Assembly (NCBI GenBank): GCA_036897625.1
Contig: JAYMTA010000567.1
Span: forward strand, 1 to 26,786
Direction of reading: 5' to 3'
Origin: Pelargonium cotyledonis
Taxonomy: Eukaryota > Streptophyta > Magnoliopsida > Geraniales > Geraniaceae
DNA length: 26,786 nt
The notes beneath the pieces are model-generated. The model made no database searches. It was not told the origin of the DNA and was given only the letters and a program-made list of their open reading frames with translations. Each line of letters begins with the position of its first letter. Position 1 is the first letter of the stretch. The position numbers were made by a program, and so were the translations under genes. Below, piece by piece: positions 11,491 through 23,230 of this stretch.

Positions 11491-11639
11491 TTTGTACAAA
11501 TTTTGAGACAAATCCAGAAAACCATACCGTCGACCCACCGTCTTCTTCCGCATCTCCAAATCCAGAAACCCATAACCCACACGCTCGACACAGCCAACAT
11601 AAACTTAATTAACCAGCTGTTTTGGTTGTACCACAACCC
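11491..11639 (+). promoter_or_regulatory. COP1 5' leader region
   Basis: About 150 bases before the COP1 ATG turn C-rich and contain no upstream ATG, as expected for a 5' UTR. The flanking DNA up to about 11500 is AT-rich (ttatttaacatatattttg) and may include the core promoter. No single TATA box stands out, so the transcription start is not fixed. Confidence 0.4.
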
Positions 11640-14600
11640 ATGGAAGTGGTCTCGACGGGAGCTACGGTTCCGGCTGTGAAGCCGGAGCTCAAATCCTTCC
11701 CCACCGACATTCCTCCGCACGACGTTCGTGTCTCGCCCGCCGCCATGGATGCTGGAGCCGTGGCTGCGGCGTCTTCGGAGCTCGACAAAGACTTTCTATG
11801 CCCGATTTGCATGCAGATTATGAAGGACGCATTCCTGACGGCTTGTGGACACAGCTTCTGCTACATGTGCATCATCACTCACCTCCGGAACAAGAGTGAC
11901 TGCCCCTGCTGTGGCCATTACCTCACCAACAACCAGCTCTTCCCCAATTTTCTCCTCAATAAGGTTTGTTTGCTACCCGACTTGTATTTGATTTTGTGTG
12001 ATTGGTTTGCATTTAGCTGAGGTTGGTTTTTGACCATTATGTAGAATGATAATTGAACCTGAATTACCGAATGGTATAATTTGAGGTTAATTGTATCTGT
12101 TGCTGAGAATATGGAACTAGGATTACAAGGGAATCCGAAATGAGGAAATGAAGCCATTTTTCTTTGGTCTGGCTTTCAGTTGTTGGACAAAGTAGGGCTG
12201 GTGTTCATCTATATGGTCATGTACACATTGCCTTAAAATTTGATTTGCAGCCATTGGTAACTGGATCATGATTCTATTCGTAAAATTTTGGTGTGTTTGT
12301 TGTATTTCCCTTTGCGCCAGTATATTTTGCGGTAACACATTTTAGCTTACTCTACAATAATAGCATCTAGCTACAAGTTTGGAAAACAATCTCATTTCTC
12401 CATTTGGTTTGATACTGTAGAACAGTATTGCTATAAATGTACACTGCATTATTGGATTAGTGCAACACTAGTGGTGTAGCCGTGTAGCACATGATTGTAA
12501 GGTTTGGAGTTCAATCCCTCATAGCATCAGTGAAGAGATTTTTAATTCATGATTTATTATACTTGGGCCTTCTGTGATCTCTCGGATTTCCATAGTCCCC
12601 TACTTTCATATGTATTGTATGATGTGTTAAATGATAAGTTATTTTCATTCGACAGCCTTGATGACAATCCTGATTGTTAATAGGTAAGGTGAAGCTCACA
12701 CTAGTTTACCATTTATATGTTGGTTATTTATCTTCTTACTACAGTATAGTTAAAAGTTTAAGCCACAGTTCAAAAGTTGCACATAATTTGTATCTTGAAA
12801 TGATATACTTCAGTATGCAGCTAATTGCTATATGGTTTTATCACTTTTGTAGCTATTGAAGAAAACTTCTGCTCGTCAAATATCAAAAACTGCATCCCCT
12901 GTAGAACATTTCCGGCAGGCACTACAGAAGGTCAGCTACCATCAAAGCTCACCAATTTTCTAGAATACCTTTGAGATAATTTTCTTGGATTTGTATCCTC
13001 TGCTAAGGTGAACTTATAGTTGATTCTTGCTTCTTTATTTCACTGTTGAATTTATTAATTAGTTGAGTTTCATATGCTTCTTTGGCTTGTATGTTTTTTT
13101 TTTCTTTCTAAAATTGCCTCGTACCAAATTACGACTGACTTTTTAAGGTTTTCTTATATTAAAATGTAATACTTTCTTGTGATTTGTGTACAGGGTTGTG
13201 AAGTATCAATTAAGGAGCTAGACACTGTCCTGTCTCTCCTTTCAGAGAAGAAGAAAAAAATGGAACAAGAAGAAGCTGAGAAAAATATGCAAATTTTACT
13301 GTCTTTCTTGCATTGCCTAAGGAAGCAAAAAGCTGATGAGCTAAATGAGGTTTGTTGACATGTAACTTGCCAACTTACTACTTAGTAATCTGCTAGGATT
13401 GGTGTCTATAGTCAATATTCTAAAATGCTTCCGATATATTGGATAATCCTGGCCGAAACCATGAAATTCAGATTCCTGAATCCCTTCATATTTGTTTGGT
13501 TGACAGCCTTTTGGTCTATTGGTAAATCGTTTTTGTTGGATAATTTCTATTTATTGATTTTTATTAAATGCATATATGTTTTCTGCTGCAGATTCAAACT
13601 GATCTCCAGTATATTAAAGAGGACATAAATGCCGTAGAGAGACATAGAGTAGATTTGTATCGTGCAAGGGACAAGTACTCTGTGAGATTGCGGATGCTCG
13701 GAGATGACCCTACCACAAGAAAATCATGGCCGTCGTCAATAGATAAGAACAGTAATGGTTTGGTGTCCAGTTCTCTAAATGCTCGAGTAGGACATCTTCA
13801 AGATAAGAAAGGGGACGGGAAGGCTCAAGTTAGCTCTTATGGGATGCAGAGAAAGGATGCTCTAAGCGGATCAGACTCACAATTTATTAATCAATCGGGT
13901 CTTACTGTAGCAAGAAAGAAGCGGGTCCATGCACAGGTTTGTCATTCCATAAAATTTCGTTGGTGGAGACCATTGATTAATAGTTACATGTCATTGGCAT
14001 GCATGAAATTTGTGAATGGTGATTTGGGAAGTTAAAAAGTTACCTGATAGGTGGATAGTAGCAATATACGACCAAAGTTCTACCAACTACCTTCGACCTT
14101 CCTGTTCTTTGATTTATAAAGATGAATATTACTTAATATTGCTAATCTTAGTTACACAATTGCTTGAATACAAAAATAAAAAAAATAAAAAAAAATTGCT
14201 TGACTACTTGGGGTTTGATGCATGAATTGCATAAGGCGTATGCATAGATGAAACTGTGTTACTTGAAGTAGATCCTCTATTTTATTTTCCTCCTATCGAG
14301 GTCTCATTTTCACTCAATATCTGGCTGCAGTTCAATGACCTACAAGAGTGTTATTTGCAAAAGCGGCGTCAGTTAGTTGACCAAACTTATAAGCCGGATG
14401 AAAAGGATAACAGTGTCATAAGAAGAGAGGGTTACAGTGCAGGTCTTGCAGATTTGCAATCTGTACTTTCTACCTTCACACGATACAGGTATATATCTTG
14501 ATCTTTGGCTTCATAAAAGAACATATGATTTTTTATCTGCGTTTTCCTTTCATTGTAACAAGTATTTTATTGGTAACTAACATATCTTCTTTGATGCAGT

Positions 14601-17600
14601 CGACTGAGAGTCATTGCTGAACTTAGTCATGGGGATTTGTTCCACTCAGCCAATATTGTTTCAAGGTGAGTAAATGCTTTGGGGGGCCATGAGTTTTGTT
14701 TTGAGCTGCTCAGAATTTGATAATTTGGGACAGAATAAATTATGCATTATGCATTTCTCTGTGAACTCTAATTAAATGCATGCAAGTTTATGCTTTTTGA
14801 ACTCCTTTGTTTGAGAACATAAAATAGTGGGAATTCTTTGGCAGGAAGGGTGGGCATCATTACTAGGGGTTTATTGAATTCATATTTACTCTACTTCACT
14901 GTTTGCTATAGTTCCCATGAAAACAAAAAATGAATATCTCTGGAGTTGTGTGCTTGTCTGTTTACGCTTTCTCTTTAAGAGTTTAATCTGCTATGTGGTA
15001 ATCTCACAAGAGGGTAGCGAGACACAGCGAATTCTTTGTTCTACAGTACATAAATTTGCTGAAACTTGAACCTTGTTTTATTGCAGCATAGAATTTGACC
15101 GTGATGATGAGTTGTTTGCCACTGCTGGAGTTTCTCGGCGCATTAAAGTTTTTGACTTCTCTTCGGTAAGACTTTAGTTTCATTGACACCCTGAATTATA
15201 ATACTAGAGTAACAAATGACAAGCATGTGTTGAGAGACTGTGTTGAGAGACTGGGATTGGTTCTCTTTTACCCTTTGGTTATTGATGAGACCTCTGTGGG
15301 TTGTAAATAAAGGTCATAAGTGTCATTGCACATAAAGGCACCAATCAACTGGTACATGAGCTTAGTGGTACAGTTTTCGTAGAAAAGAGGATGATACCCC
15401 TTGAGCTAATTATGAAACCTAAAAATTTGGGATAAGATTGATACGGTGTTTCAGTTATATTATTCTGACTCTCTCCTTAATGTTTAGTCAACATTATGAC
15501 ATAATTTGTTTTTTGAGTGAATTGATTATTTCCGATGCCATTTGTTTTCAGGTTGTGAATGAACCTGCAGATGTACACTGCCCTGTTGTTGAGATGTCCA
15601 CAAGATCTAAACTCAGTTGCTTGAGTTGGAACAAGTATGCAAAGAACCATATAGCTAGTAGTGATTATGAGGGAATAGTTACTGTGTGGGATGTAAATAC
15701 TCGGCAGGTAATAACTAATTATAGCAATTGGTTTCAAATTTTGTGATCCTTCATTTTAATATTTGGATATTTGGTTTTGTGCTTTTGCACAATTAGCAAA
15801 TGTTTCATGTTTTTTTCTCATGTTCAGAGTATTATGGAATATGAAGAGCATGAAAAACGTGCGTGGAGTGTTGATTTTTCACGTACAGAACCCTCAATGC
15901 TTGTATCTGGTAGTGACGATTGTAAGGTACTTGACCACATATTTTGCACCTCTAGTCAATATATTCCTTGTTGGCGTACAATTAGTTGAACGTTGTATGT
16001 TCTAATTTATAAAAAAGAAATTAGAAGTTAATTCATTTAGTGTAATACTATTGTTGGTTTTCAATTCATTACTGAAGCACTGTAGTGACAAATAGGTTCA
16101 CTTTAGAGTTGCAGCAGATATTTGTAGTTGTGTCCAACAATGTGGTATTTGTACAATTCAGAGACCTTGTACTATGTTTACTCGTATGTTTGTCCCCACA
16201 GAATTGAGGTTCTATACTAAGCCTTTTCTCCTTGATTCAATTTGAAGTATTGAACCTTGTTCTTATGACATTGCGTGTGATGCTGATGCATTACAAGGCA
16301 TAAAGAAAGAATTCATTCCTAGTATACATTTTAGAGAGGTCAACCCTTTAAAAAATTATTTTTGAGAACCTTCTGAAAGGTTTAGATTTATCAGAGACCC
16401 ACTTGCTAAAAGAAAAAAGTGGGCAATTTTTTAAGTGTACGAGTATTACAAGGGAAAAGAGTTCTTCTGTCTGAAATATGCTTGATTTTAAACTTTTATT
16501 AACAACTCTAGGGCTCTCTGTTCCGTATCCTTTCTTAATGTATACCCTATCACGAAACCTGTGCATGGTACTTCAATTATATCTGGTGAAAGAACTCAAG
16601 CAGTTCTTAGGCTAGTCCTTCATTTATTATGGTGTATTTTTCATTGCTTCTTAATTTCAATACTTTTTATTCTATCTTCTTCTATGAGAACCAGGGCTTT
16701 GGATTTTAACCAACACAATTTGAATCTGTTCTTTGTCACAAGCAGGTCAAAGTATGGTGCACAAATCAGGAAGCCAGTGTTCTTAACATTGACATGAAAG
16801 CGAATATATGTTGTGTCAAGTATAATCCAGGATCTAGCAACTACATTGCAGTATGTACTTTTCATTTATACCCCTCAAATCAACATATGAGACTTGTTTT
16901 GTTCTGTATTTTGTTCTGACTTTAATACTCCTCTTTGTGAGGGCAGATTGTTGTATTTCTGAAAATGTGTAGTATCATGGTTTAGCACGCCTTCAGAAAA
17001 CCATTGTAGAGAAAACAAAAAAAGTAAAATGTGATATTTCTTGTATATGCTCAGAGGAGATAACTGTTTATATATGACATACAAGAGTTGACAATCCTAA
17101 TGGGCTAACACATAAAAAGATATAAACTCAGACTTAGGCTTGATATTATGAGGTAAATTTGGCATTTCTGATTTAGGGAATTCTTAATATCTATATACAA
17201 CCACAAAGTTCAGGTTCAATATGTTTCACATGCAGGTCTCTTTTGCAATTGTCTGGTATGTGGTACAATCATATTTAGTAAATCTAATTCAACTTCTTAC
17301 ATTCTATACTCTGTAGTAGGCTTAAATTTTCATTAATCACTTTAGAAGCAACAATTAATATTGCACAATATATAACTGTTAGTATTAATTTGGCTTATCA
17401 TTCTGGAATTACAATGATAGAAAACCCTAACAGGCAATAGTAATATCTCTCAGCTTGCTTTTGTTTGAATCAGATTGTTCCTTTTGAAATGTAACCTTCT
17501 AGAATTTTTGCAGGTTGGTTCAGCAGACCATCACATACATTACTATGATTTAAGGAACACAAGCAATCCACTCCATGTATTTACCGGGCACAGGAAAGCT

Positions 17601-18266
17601 GTCTCCTATGTAAAATTCTTGTCTGGTGATGAGCTTGCTTCTGCATCTACAGACAGCACGCTAAGATTGTGGAACGTGAAGCAAAATTTAACAGTGAGTG
17701 CTTTAGTTTCATTTGTATACTCCATTTATCTGGCATGACCTCATGGGTTTGGTTTTCTGGTACTCTTTGACATAGCTTCAAAATAGTTGTATGCTTATTA
17801 GTGTTTGATATAGTGTCCCTAATAATAATTTGTCTAGTTTATTACGTTAAAATTGTTCTGGGAGGCGATTTGATGAACTCCTTCAACAGGTTCGGACTTT
17901 GAGAGGGCACACGAATGAGAAGAACTTTGTTGGTCTCACAGTAAACAGCGAATATCTAGCGTGTGGCAGTGAAACAAATGAAGTTTTTGTGTACCACAAG
18001 GTTGGTAAGCAACACCTGCCTTAGTGATTCTTAAGAGATATATTAATGCATGCTGAAACTGAATAGAGAACTTGTGGGATTTGCTTTTGCAGGAAATTTC
18101 CAAACCCGTTACTTGGCATAGGTTTGGTTCTCCAGATTTAGATGATACTGATGATGATGACGCAGGATCGTATTTCATTAGCGCTGTTTGCTGGAAGAGT
18201 GACAGCCCTACAATGCTAACTGCTAACAGTCAGGGAACAATTAAGGTGCTCGTACTTGCCGCTTGA
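11640..18266 (+). CDS. COP1: E3 ubiquitin-protein ligase COP1, 676 aa
   Basis: Thirteen exons: 11640-11963, 12853-12930, 13194-13349, 13592-13936, 14331-14488, 14600-14665, 15087-15165, 15552-15707, 15828-15926, 16746-16850, 17514-17693, 17890-18000 and 18093-18266. All introns are GT-AG and the frame is open for 676 codons, against 675 in Arabidopsis. A C3HC4 RING spans residues 54-91 (C54, C57, C69, H71, C74, C77, C88, C91). A coiled coil follows at about 138-220, a bipartite nuclear localisation signal RKKR...KRR at 294-314, then a seven-bladed WD40 propeller from about 370 to the end, with VWD-x3-R at 447-453. COP1 works in the nucleus with SPA proteins and CUL4-DDB1. It ubiquitinates light-signalling factors such as HY5 and represses photomorphogenesis in darkness. 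The ATG at 11640 (cccATGg) is chosen by match to the family N-terminus. An upstream in-frame TTG is not a plausible start. The gene looks intact. Confidence 0.98.
11964..12852 (+). other. COP1 intron 1
   Basis: This 889-bp intron separates the RING exon from the start of the coiled-coil region. Apart from the possible SINE listed separately, nothing is recognisable in it. Confidence 0.6.
12455..12640 (+). mobile_element. Possible tRNA-derived SINE in COP1 intron 1
   Basis: The stretch has an A-box-like tagtggtgtagc (about 12468) followed some 35 bases later by a B-box-like ggagttcaatccc (about 12506). That is the internal pol III promoter layout of plant SINEs. An anonymous tail of about 120 bases follows. 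No tail repeat or matching target duplication could be fixed, so both ends are approximate. It could instead be a chance match. Confidence 0.4.
15927..16745 (+). other. COP1 intron 9, nothing notable
   Basis: This 819-bp intron lies inside the WD40 region. It shows no internal gene or repeat with definable ends. Confidence 0.6.
16851..17513 (+). other. COP1 intron 10, nothing notable
   Basis: This 663-bp AT-rich intron lies between WD40 exons. No other feature was seen. Confidence 0.6.
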
Positions 18267-18926
18267 ATGCGGAAAATTGTATTATATTGTTGAATGCGAT
18301 GGCAACTTTTTTTTTTTTTTTTTACATATGTTGTCTTTGAAGTTTGAAAGTGGTAGGTTTCACATTTCCATGAGCTCAAAAAATGGTAGAATTGGTAGAG
18401 AGTTGTTTAGGTAGGAGCTGTGTGATTGTGTAAAATCTACTATTTATACAGAAGAAGCCTCTTTTACATCCTGTTATCTCTGTTTTAGAGTACACATGAA
18501 CAAAATACAAAATTGCTTAAATATATTAAAAAAATGTCAACACTGTTTGGTATTCAAGAAAAAAAGAGGTCAAGAACTGTAACAAATCCAAAATTGTGTT
18601 GACTATTGGGCTGGCTTAATGCTACCATTGACTTTGCAATCCTCCCCAAGAAACCACAATTCTCACATTAATTTAAATAGACCTAATAATCTGCATTCGT
18701 GTCAAAACCAGATTGGCTCAATGAAAAAATACTTACGTCCACGAAACCAAACATTTCTCTTACGGGGTCAATGTCATATTAATGTTCGTAGAAGCAACCG
18801 CAACTAAGTTTTGGTTTGGTTTGGGTTTCTTTTCTATTTTACTAAATATTTTAAACCTTCAAATGTTAATGCGTGTTTGAAAACTTCGACATATTAAAAG
18901 AATCTTTCAAAAATTCAACTGGGTAG
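18267..18926 (+). other. COP1 3' UTR and downstream flank
   Basis: A poly(T) run of about 17 bases lies near 18307, only 40 bases past the stop codon and probably inside the 3' UTR. No canonical AATAAA is close by, so the poly(A) site was not placed. Open frames at 18619-18807 show no coding character. Confidence 0.45.
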
Positions 18927-19139
18927 CTTGTACACAATGGCGGATCCAGATATAACGTGAGCGGTGACACTATAATTTATATTTTAGTGTTAGTGGGGCA
19001 CCCCTAAAATTTATAAGGGGCGTCTTAACACATTTGTTTAAAATTTGTAAACATCACCTAATAAAATATGAATTTTTTGCACTTTATTGGAGGCACTTGC
19101 CTACTGTACTCATAGTGTGACTCCGCCACTACTTGTACA
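18927..19139. mobile_element. hAT-type MITE, 197 bp, with 8-bp target duplication
   Basis: A 197-bp element (18935-19131) is flanked on both sides by the identical 8-bp word cttgtaca (18927-18934 and 19132-19139). Its ends are inverted: caatggcggatcc on the left, and tagtggcggagtc when the right end is read on the other strand. An 8-bp duplication and a YARTGGCGGA-type terminus are hallmarks of the hAT superfamily. The element is far too short to encode a transposase, so it is non-autonomous. The perfect duplication suggests a fairly recent insertion. Confidence 0.88.
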
Positions 19140-21780
19140 AGTTTTGCTCTTTCATATGTATTTTTCAAACTTCAAATGTTCCTAATTGTTTTGATTCCGA
19201 AAAAATACACACAACCTAGTGGCTAATGCCCATTTTCCATAGTAGTTCCGGGCTCAAAATGTCAATCTTTTTCCTCCTTTTTCAATTTATATGATGAATG
19301 GTTGAAATTTTAGTACAATTGTAATGTCAACAAATGAGATGAATAACTAATTAACAATATTAATAAGAACAATTGTGAATGATGTGTTAATAGATCTACT
19401 GTAATACTATTTGATACTTAATTTTTCATAAATTATTTCGACCTAAAAGAGATAAGCACGTAGACAAAAAAATCGTATGATACATATTTTACAAAAAAGA
19501 GACTTAAAGGAAACAACTTTTGAGTCAAGAGTTATAAAGCAAATTAAGAAAATCTATTCTTAAAAGTAATCCATCCAAGCCTAGTTTTAGAAGGCAACCT
19601 TTTGAGGCCCTTATGTGGATTCACATCCTTCGAGGCACACCCTTGATTGAGGAAGTCATGCTAGCTCATGCATGCCCTCGCGTGCTTAGAAAGGAGTTAA
19701 GTTTGCACTCTCACGTCCCTGACAGAATTATCACACAAGTGTACCCTGCACTTGGAAAATATTCAAAATTATACTTTTGAAAAAAAAAATTATGTCCCCG
19801 AAAAAGTTAGCTCTTAAAGAGTTTACACCTTCGAGACCCAATGATGGTGATTTGATCACGATGGCGCAAAGTTTACAGTAAGATGAGCACCCACCTCTAT
19901 ATACCACGAGCATCTGTAAATTCATGCCACATTTTTCCTACAAGTAAATCCAACCTCTTAGAGTCTTTGTCCGAGTACTTGTTTTTTATGGTTTTCAACA
20001 CTAAACATGAAATACTTAATTTAAAAGTCTTACAATTAAAACAAATTTTATATTTGCTACAATGAGTCTTCAATAACAATATTGTAAAGGTTGACAGAGA
20101 CTTCGTGGGATATTGAAGCAATAGTACGTGGAACAAAAGCTGTTAATAAATTAACAATGAACCCTAAATATTCTATATATTGTGTTTGTGGTGCCTTTTT
20201 CATAGCTTTAAATTCCGAGGAGTGCACATCCAATCTGGGCCTCACTCTTCCATAACAGCCACTGGGATGTCGATACATTCACATAAACACAACCACATAA
20301 TAGTTTAAAATAATAAATACAATATTGTTGGACGAATCAAATTCTTTTCTTTACCATGAAAGTGATTTCCTTGGTCATGGATTCACTGTGAGCAATTCAT
20401 ATTATTATTCCTACAGAAATGAATCTAAATTAATTTTTAACTGGCTATACATGTTGTTAAGACGTTATCAATTAATTACATTTATATATGTCGTGCGAGT
20501 TCATCGTATCGTGTTTTTGCATAGTCTCGAACACTAACAGTTTTATATAAAAAAAAGTACTGTATATAAAAATAGCATGTGAATTTGTAGTTTAATTGTG
20601 CATGGAATTAGGAAATGGAGCCGACCATTGAATAGGAACCAACCAATTTGGGGTACGTTAGTCCATTAGATCAGAATCAATCCTAAAGCTGTTATTATTT
20701 ACCATAATTATTCTAACTACTAAATTTAATATATCTACTTTATTTTATTATTGATGATTGTAACGCCACCAACTTTGAATATGTGAATTGTACTTTGCCA
20801 TGTTTGGTTAGGCAAAGTTGATGGTGTTCTTTTTTTGAGAACGACAAGAATTTAATATAAACCTACTTTGAGGATATACCGATCTTTATTTTTTCTCTCT
20901 TTTTATTTAATTACAGATAAAGAAGATAAGAGAACTACTTACTTTTGTTATTACACGAAAACTCATAGAGGAATGAAACGAACCATACAAATAATTTTTG
21001 TAACTATCAATAAATTCTTTTAATAACATTTAGGTACGAGAATAATTTTGAATACTAAGTAACGTGAGAAAATAATTTATGACTGAATATAATATAGATT
21101 TAAGTGCAAAATATGATTTTCGATTTGTCATGAAAAAGAAAAACGATTTGAAATTTAGATTCTCACTCAAAATTTTGTTTCAAACCCTTATTGTAGGCTA
21201 AAAAAAATAGCAAACACCTTATCAAAAAAAAAATAATAGACAAGCAAGGACATGAGAAAGAGGCAGCAATAAAATAGTATCAAATAAAGGGACAGTTTTG
21301 TGCAGTTTCAGACGTCGTTTACTACCGATACGACGAAACAAGGAAAGTACGTGGCGCATAGGCCTCATTGCTTTCTGAGCCCATAGCATATTCCTTCGAA
21401 TGTACTCTCCATTTAATATCACTTTTTTCCTTTCTTTTTTACTTCTAAATGAATTTCATAAACTCACCTCCATCTCTTTCAATTCACAACAGAAATAAAC
21501 CAATTGAAAATTTGGTTGCTAGAAATAATAGGCATGTATTGACAATTTGAGTTTTGAAATTGACCTCAAAAGCTGTTGAGCTGCTAACTTTTATAGATTA
21601 TCGAGTTTCACTTGTTAAATAGGTGAGTATATCGGTTTATGCGGACTTGGTCAACTCAATCTAATTCAAAAGTGACCGGACTTATTTTATGTATTAAAGT
21701 AAAAAAATGCGAATTGAGTTTTGTGTGCTTGCAAGTTTAGATTAAAAAAAAAAAGAGAAATATATAATTTATTATTCATC
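19140..21780. other. Intergenic DNA between COP1 and the phosphatase, no supported gene
   Basis: The part at 19560-19900 is mixed in composition. Minus-strand frames at 19897-20278 look faintly coding-like but carry no motif I recognise and are interrupted. A GC-richer patch at about 21290-21400 contains gacgtcg and tacgtggcg, ACGT cores of the bZIP-binding type, about 2 kb upstream of the phosphatase. The rest is AT-rich. Confidence 0.4.
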
Positions 21781-23150
21781 AACTCACTCCTTCCTAGTGC
21801 CGTCTCTCTCTTTCTGCTAGGGTTCGAGTTCAGTTGCAGCCACCTCTGGTGTTTTTGCCGCCGGAGCTTCGCCTTCGGTACCAACAGGAGACGCTGGAAT
21901 CTAAGCAACGCGCTGTCTTTAGTTCAGATCTGGGTCCTACCGGTAGTTTCCTTAGTTTTTTTAGTTTGTTTCTTTAATGGTCTGTCTTCCCTTGATGGAA
22001 ATTTGTTTTTACGTGTTTTTTGGTAGTTTGGATATGTTTTTCCTTGTTGGAACTTGGAAGTGGTTGCTATGGTGATTCACAGTCTGATACGGATAATGAA
22101 GTCTGGGATAGCCTTATTGGATCTCGCGTTAGGACCTGAGATGTTTTGCTATCTTTGAAGGTTTTGATCGTTCTTACATTGATATTGTCTCTAAAGAGTT
22201 GGAAATCAATGATGTATGTGCGAAGGCTTGCTTTGGTTTGTACCTATGTCTGATTTAGTGGAGTATGTTAGTGTTTATAATTTTTGAACAGAAATACTTT
22301 ATTTATTGATAACAGAAACTGAATACAATGAAAGATCCCATCCCAACTGTGCCGATCCAGACATGGACATAGAAGCATGAAGCCCTAGTGTCATTGGTTC
22401 GATCTAACTTAGGCATAATCCAAGCCTTTTGATCCTTGAAAATAAAAACAAAATCTGAACAAGAAAACATAAAAACCCAACTGTAGTTGCGAAACCCATC
22501 TAGGCATCCTGGGTCCTAACACGAGACCCGCGAAGGCAAAAACAGCACGAGACAGACATGTCTCTTGAAACCTTGACCTCCACACTACCCTCGGCACCCC
22601 CATCAACCTCTTGGGAGTACCCAACCCTCATAGTGGCCACCCACCGCCACCGCCCATACCAAAAACCCTAGACATCTAAGCGAGCCGGAACATTCTGGCT
22701 CGCCTGTTCATCGTCATTACCTTCCTCAAGCATTCCATCTACCGTCCTACACCTACCCCCGGAGCCTTCCTCTTTCTCCCTTGGAGCCGACTCCAGTCCG
22801 CCGCTTTCTTCCGCCGCCAGAGAAAGCAATTGCAAGCGCTGTCCTATTCCGCTTGCCATTTCTGAAAACCTCGCTTGAGTTTCGACCCTCTGTTTCAACG
22901 TCCGCCTCTGACCTGCTCCGTGACTTCCCGTTCCTACTGTTCCGGCATCGACTGAAACTGCTCCCCCTTTGCCGCCCCGAGCTGGGCTCTGCTGCCGCCG
23001 TCACTAATCACTCAAACCTAAATAACTTAAACCCTAAAAATGCTACTTGAGAGCATATGAGACCATGTTTACATTAGTGTTTATAATTTTTGAGTATTAA
23101 TAAAAGTTCATTTTTTTCTTAAAAAAAATAAATAAATAAACTCCCTCCTT
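21781..23150 (+). mobile_element. Outer LINE-type retroelement, internally deleted, split by a second element
   Basis: The element runs from about 21793 to 23138 and is split by the insertion at 22288-23073. Its own sequence is about 540 bases. The left end is a C/T-rich leader (gtgccgtctctctctttctg). The right end is ttaataaaagttc, a T run, then an A-rich tail aaaaaaaataaataaataaa at 23121-23140. Flanking words aactcactcctt (21781-21792) and aactccctcctt (23139-23150) match at 11 of 12 positions and may be the target duplication. Polarity is plus, set by the A tail. No reverse transcriptase frame is present, so it is non-autonomous or a deletion derivative. A processed retrocopy is the main alternative. 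Confidence 0.6.
22268..23093 (-). mobile_element. Inner LINE-type retroelement, internally deleted, with perfect 20-bp target duplication
   Basis: A 786-bp insertion (22288-23073) lies between two identical 20-base words, ttagtgtttataatttttga, at 22268-22287 and 23074-23093. A duplication this long and exact indicates target-primed reverse transcription, the LINE mechanism. Read on the minus strand, the element starts with a GC-rich leader, holds a short open frame (22859 to 22668, 63 aa, beginning MASGIGQRLQLLSLAAEES) and ends in aataaataaagtatttctgt without a long A tail. The frame start faintly resembles plant LINE ORF1 N-termini; the rest of ORF1 and the whole reverse transcriptase are absent. 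It interrupts the outer element and is therefore younger. A retrocopied host mRNA is the alternative. Confidence 0.75.
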
Positions 23151-23220
23151 TCGTTCTGTTCCTCACTTTCTCTCCTTTGCTTTTGATTTAAATAATATAA
23201 TAAGAGTCACATTGTTGGTG

Positions 23221-23230
23221 TATATATATA
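23221..23230 (+). promoter_or_regulatory. Putative TATA box of the PFA-DSP gene
   Basis: The run tatatatata lies 154 bases before the ATG and is followed by a GA-rich stretch. It implies a transcription start near 23255 and a 5' UTR of about 130 bases with no upstream ATG. Confidence 0.5.

Noticed and set aside
11622-11639. Upstream in-frame TTG extension of COP1 (and likewise 23366 for PFA-DSP)
   Set aside because: TTG is not a credible start in a plant nuclear gene when an ATG matching the family N-terminus follows directly.
15340-15420. A-box-like word (gagcttagtggtacag) in COP1 intron 7, suggesting another SINE
   Set aside because: There is no convincing B-box at the right spacing and no flanking duplication.
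19897-20278. Minus-strand coding-like frames between COP1 and the phosphatase
   Set aside because: The frames overlap, are short and interrupted, and match no family I know. At best this is a decayed fragment.
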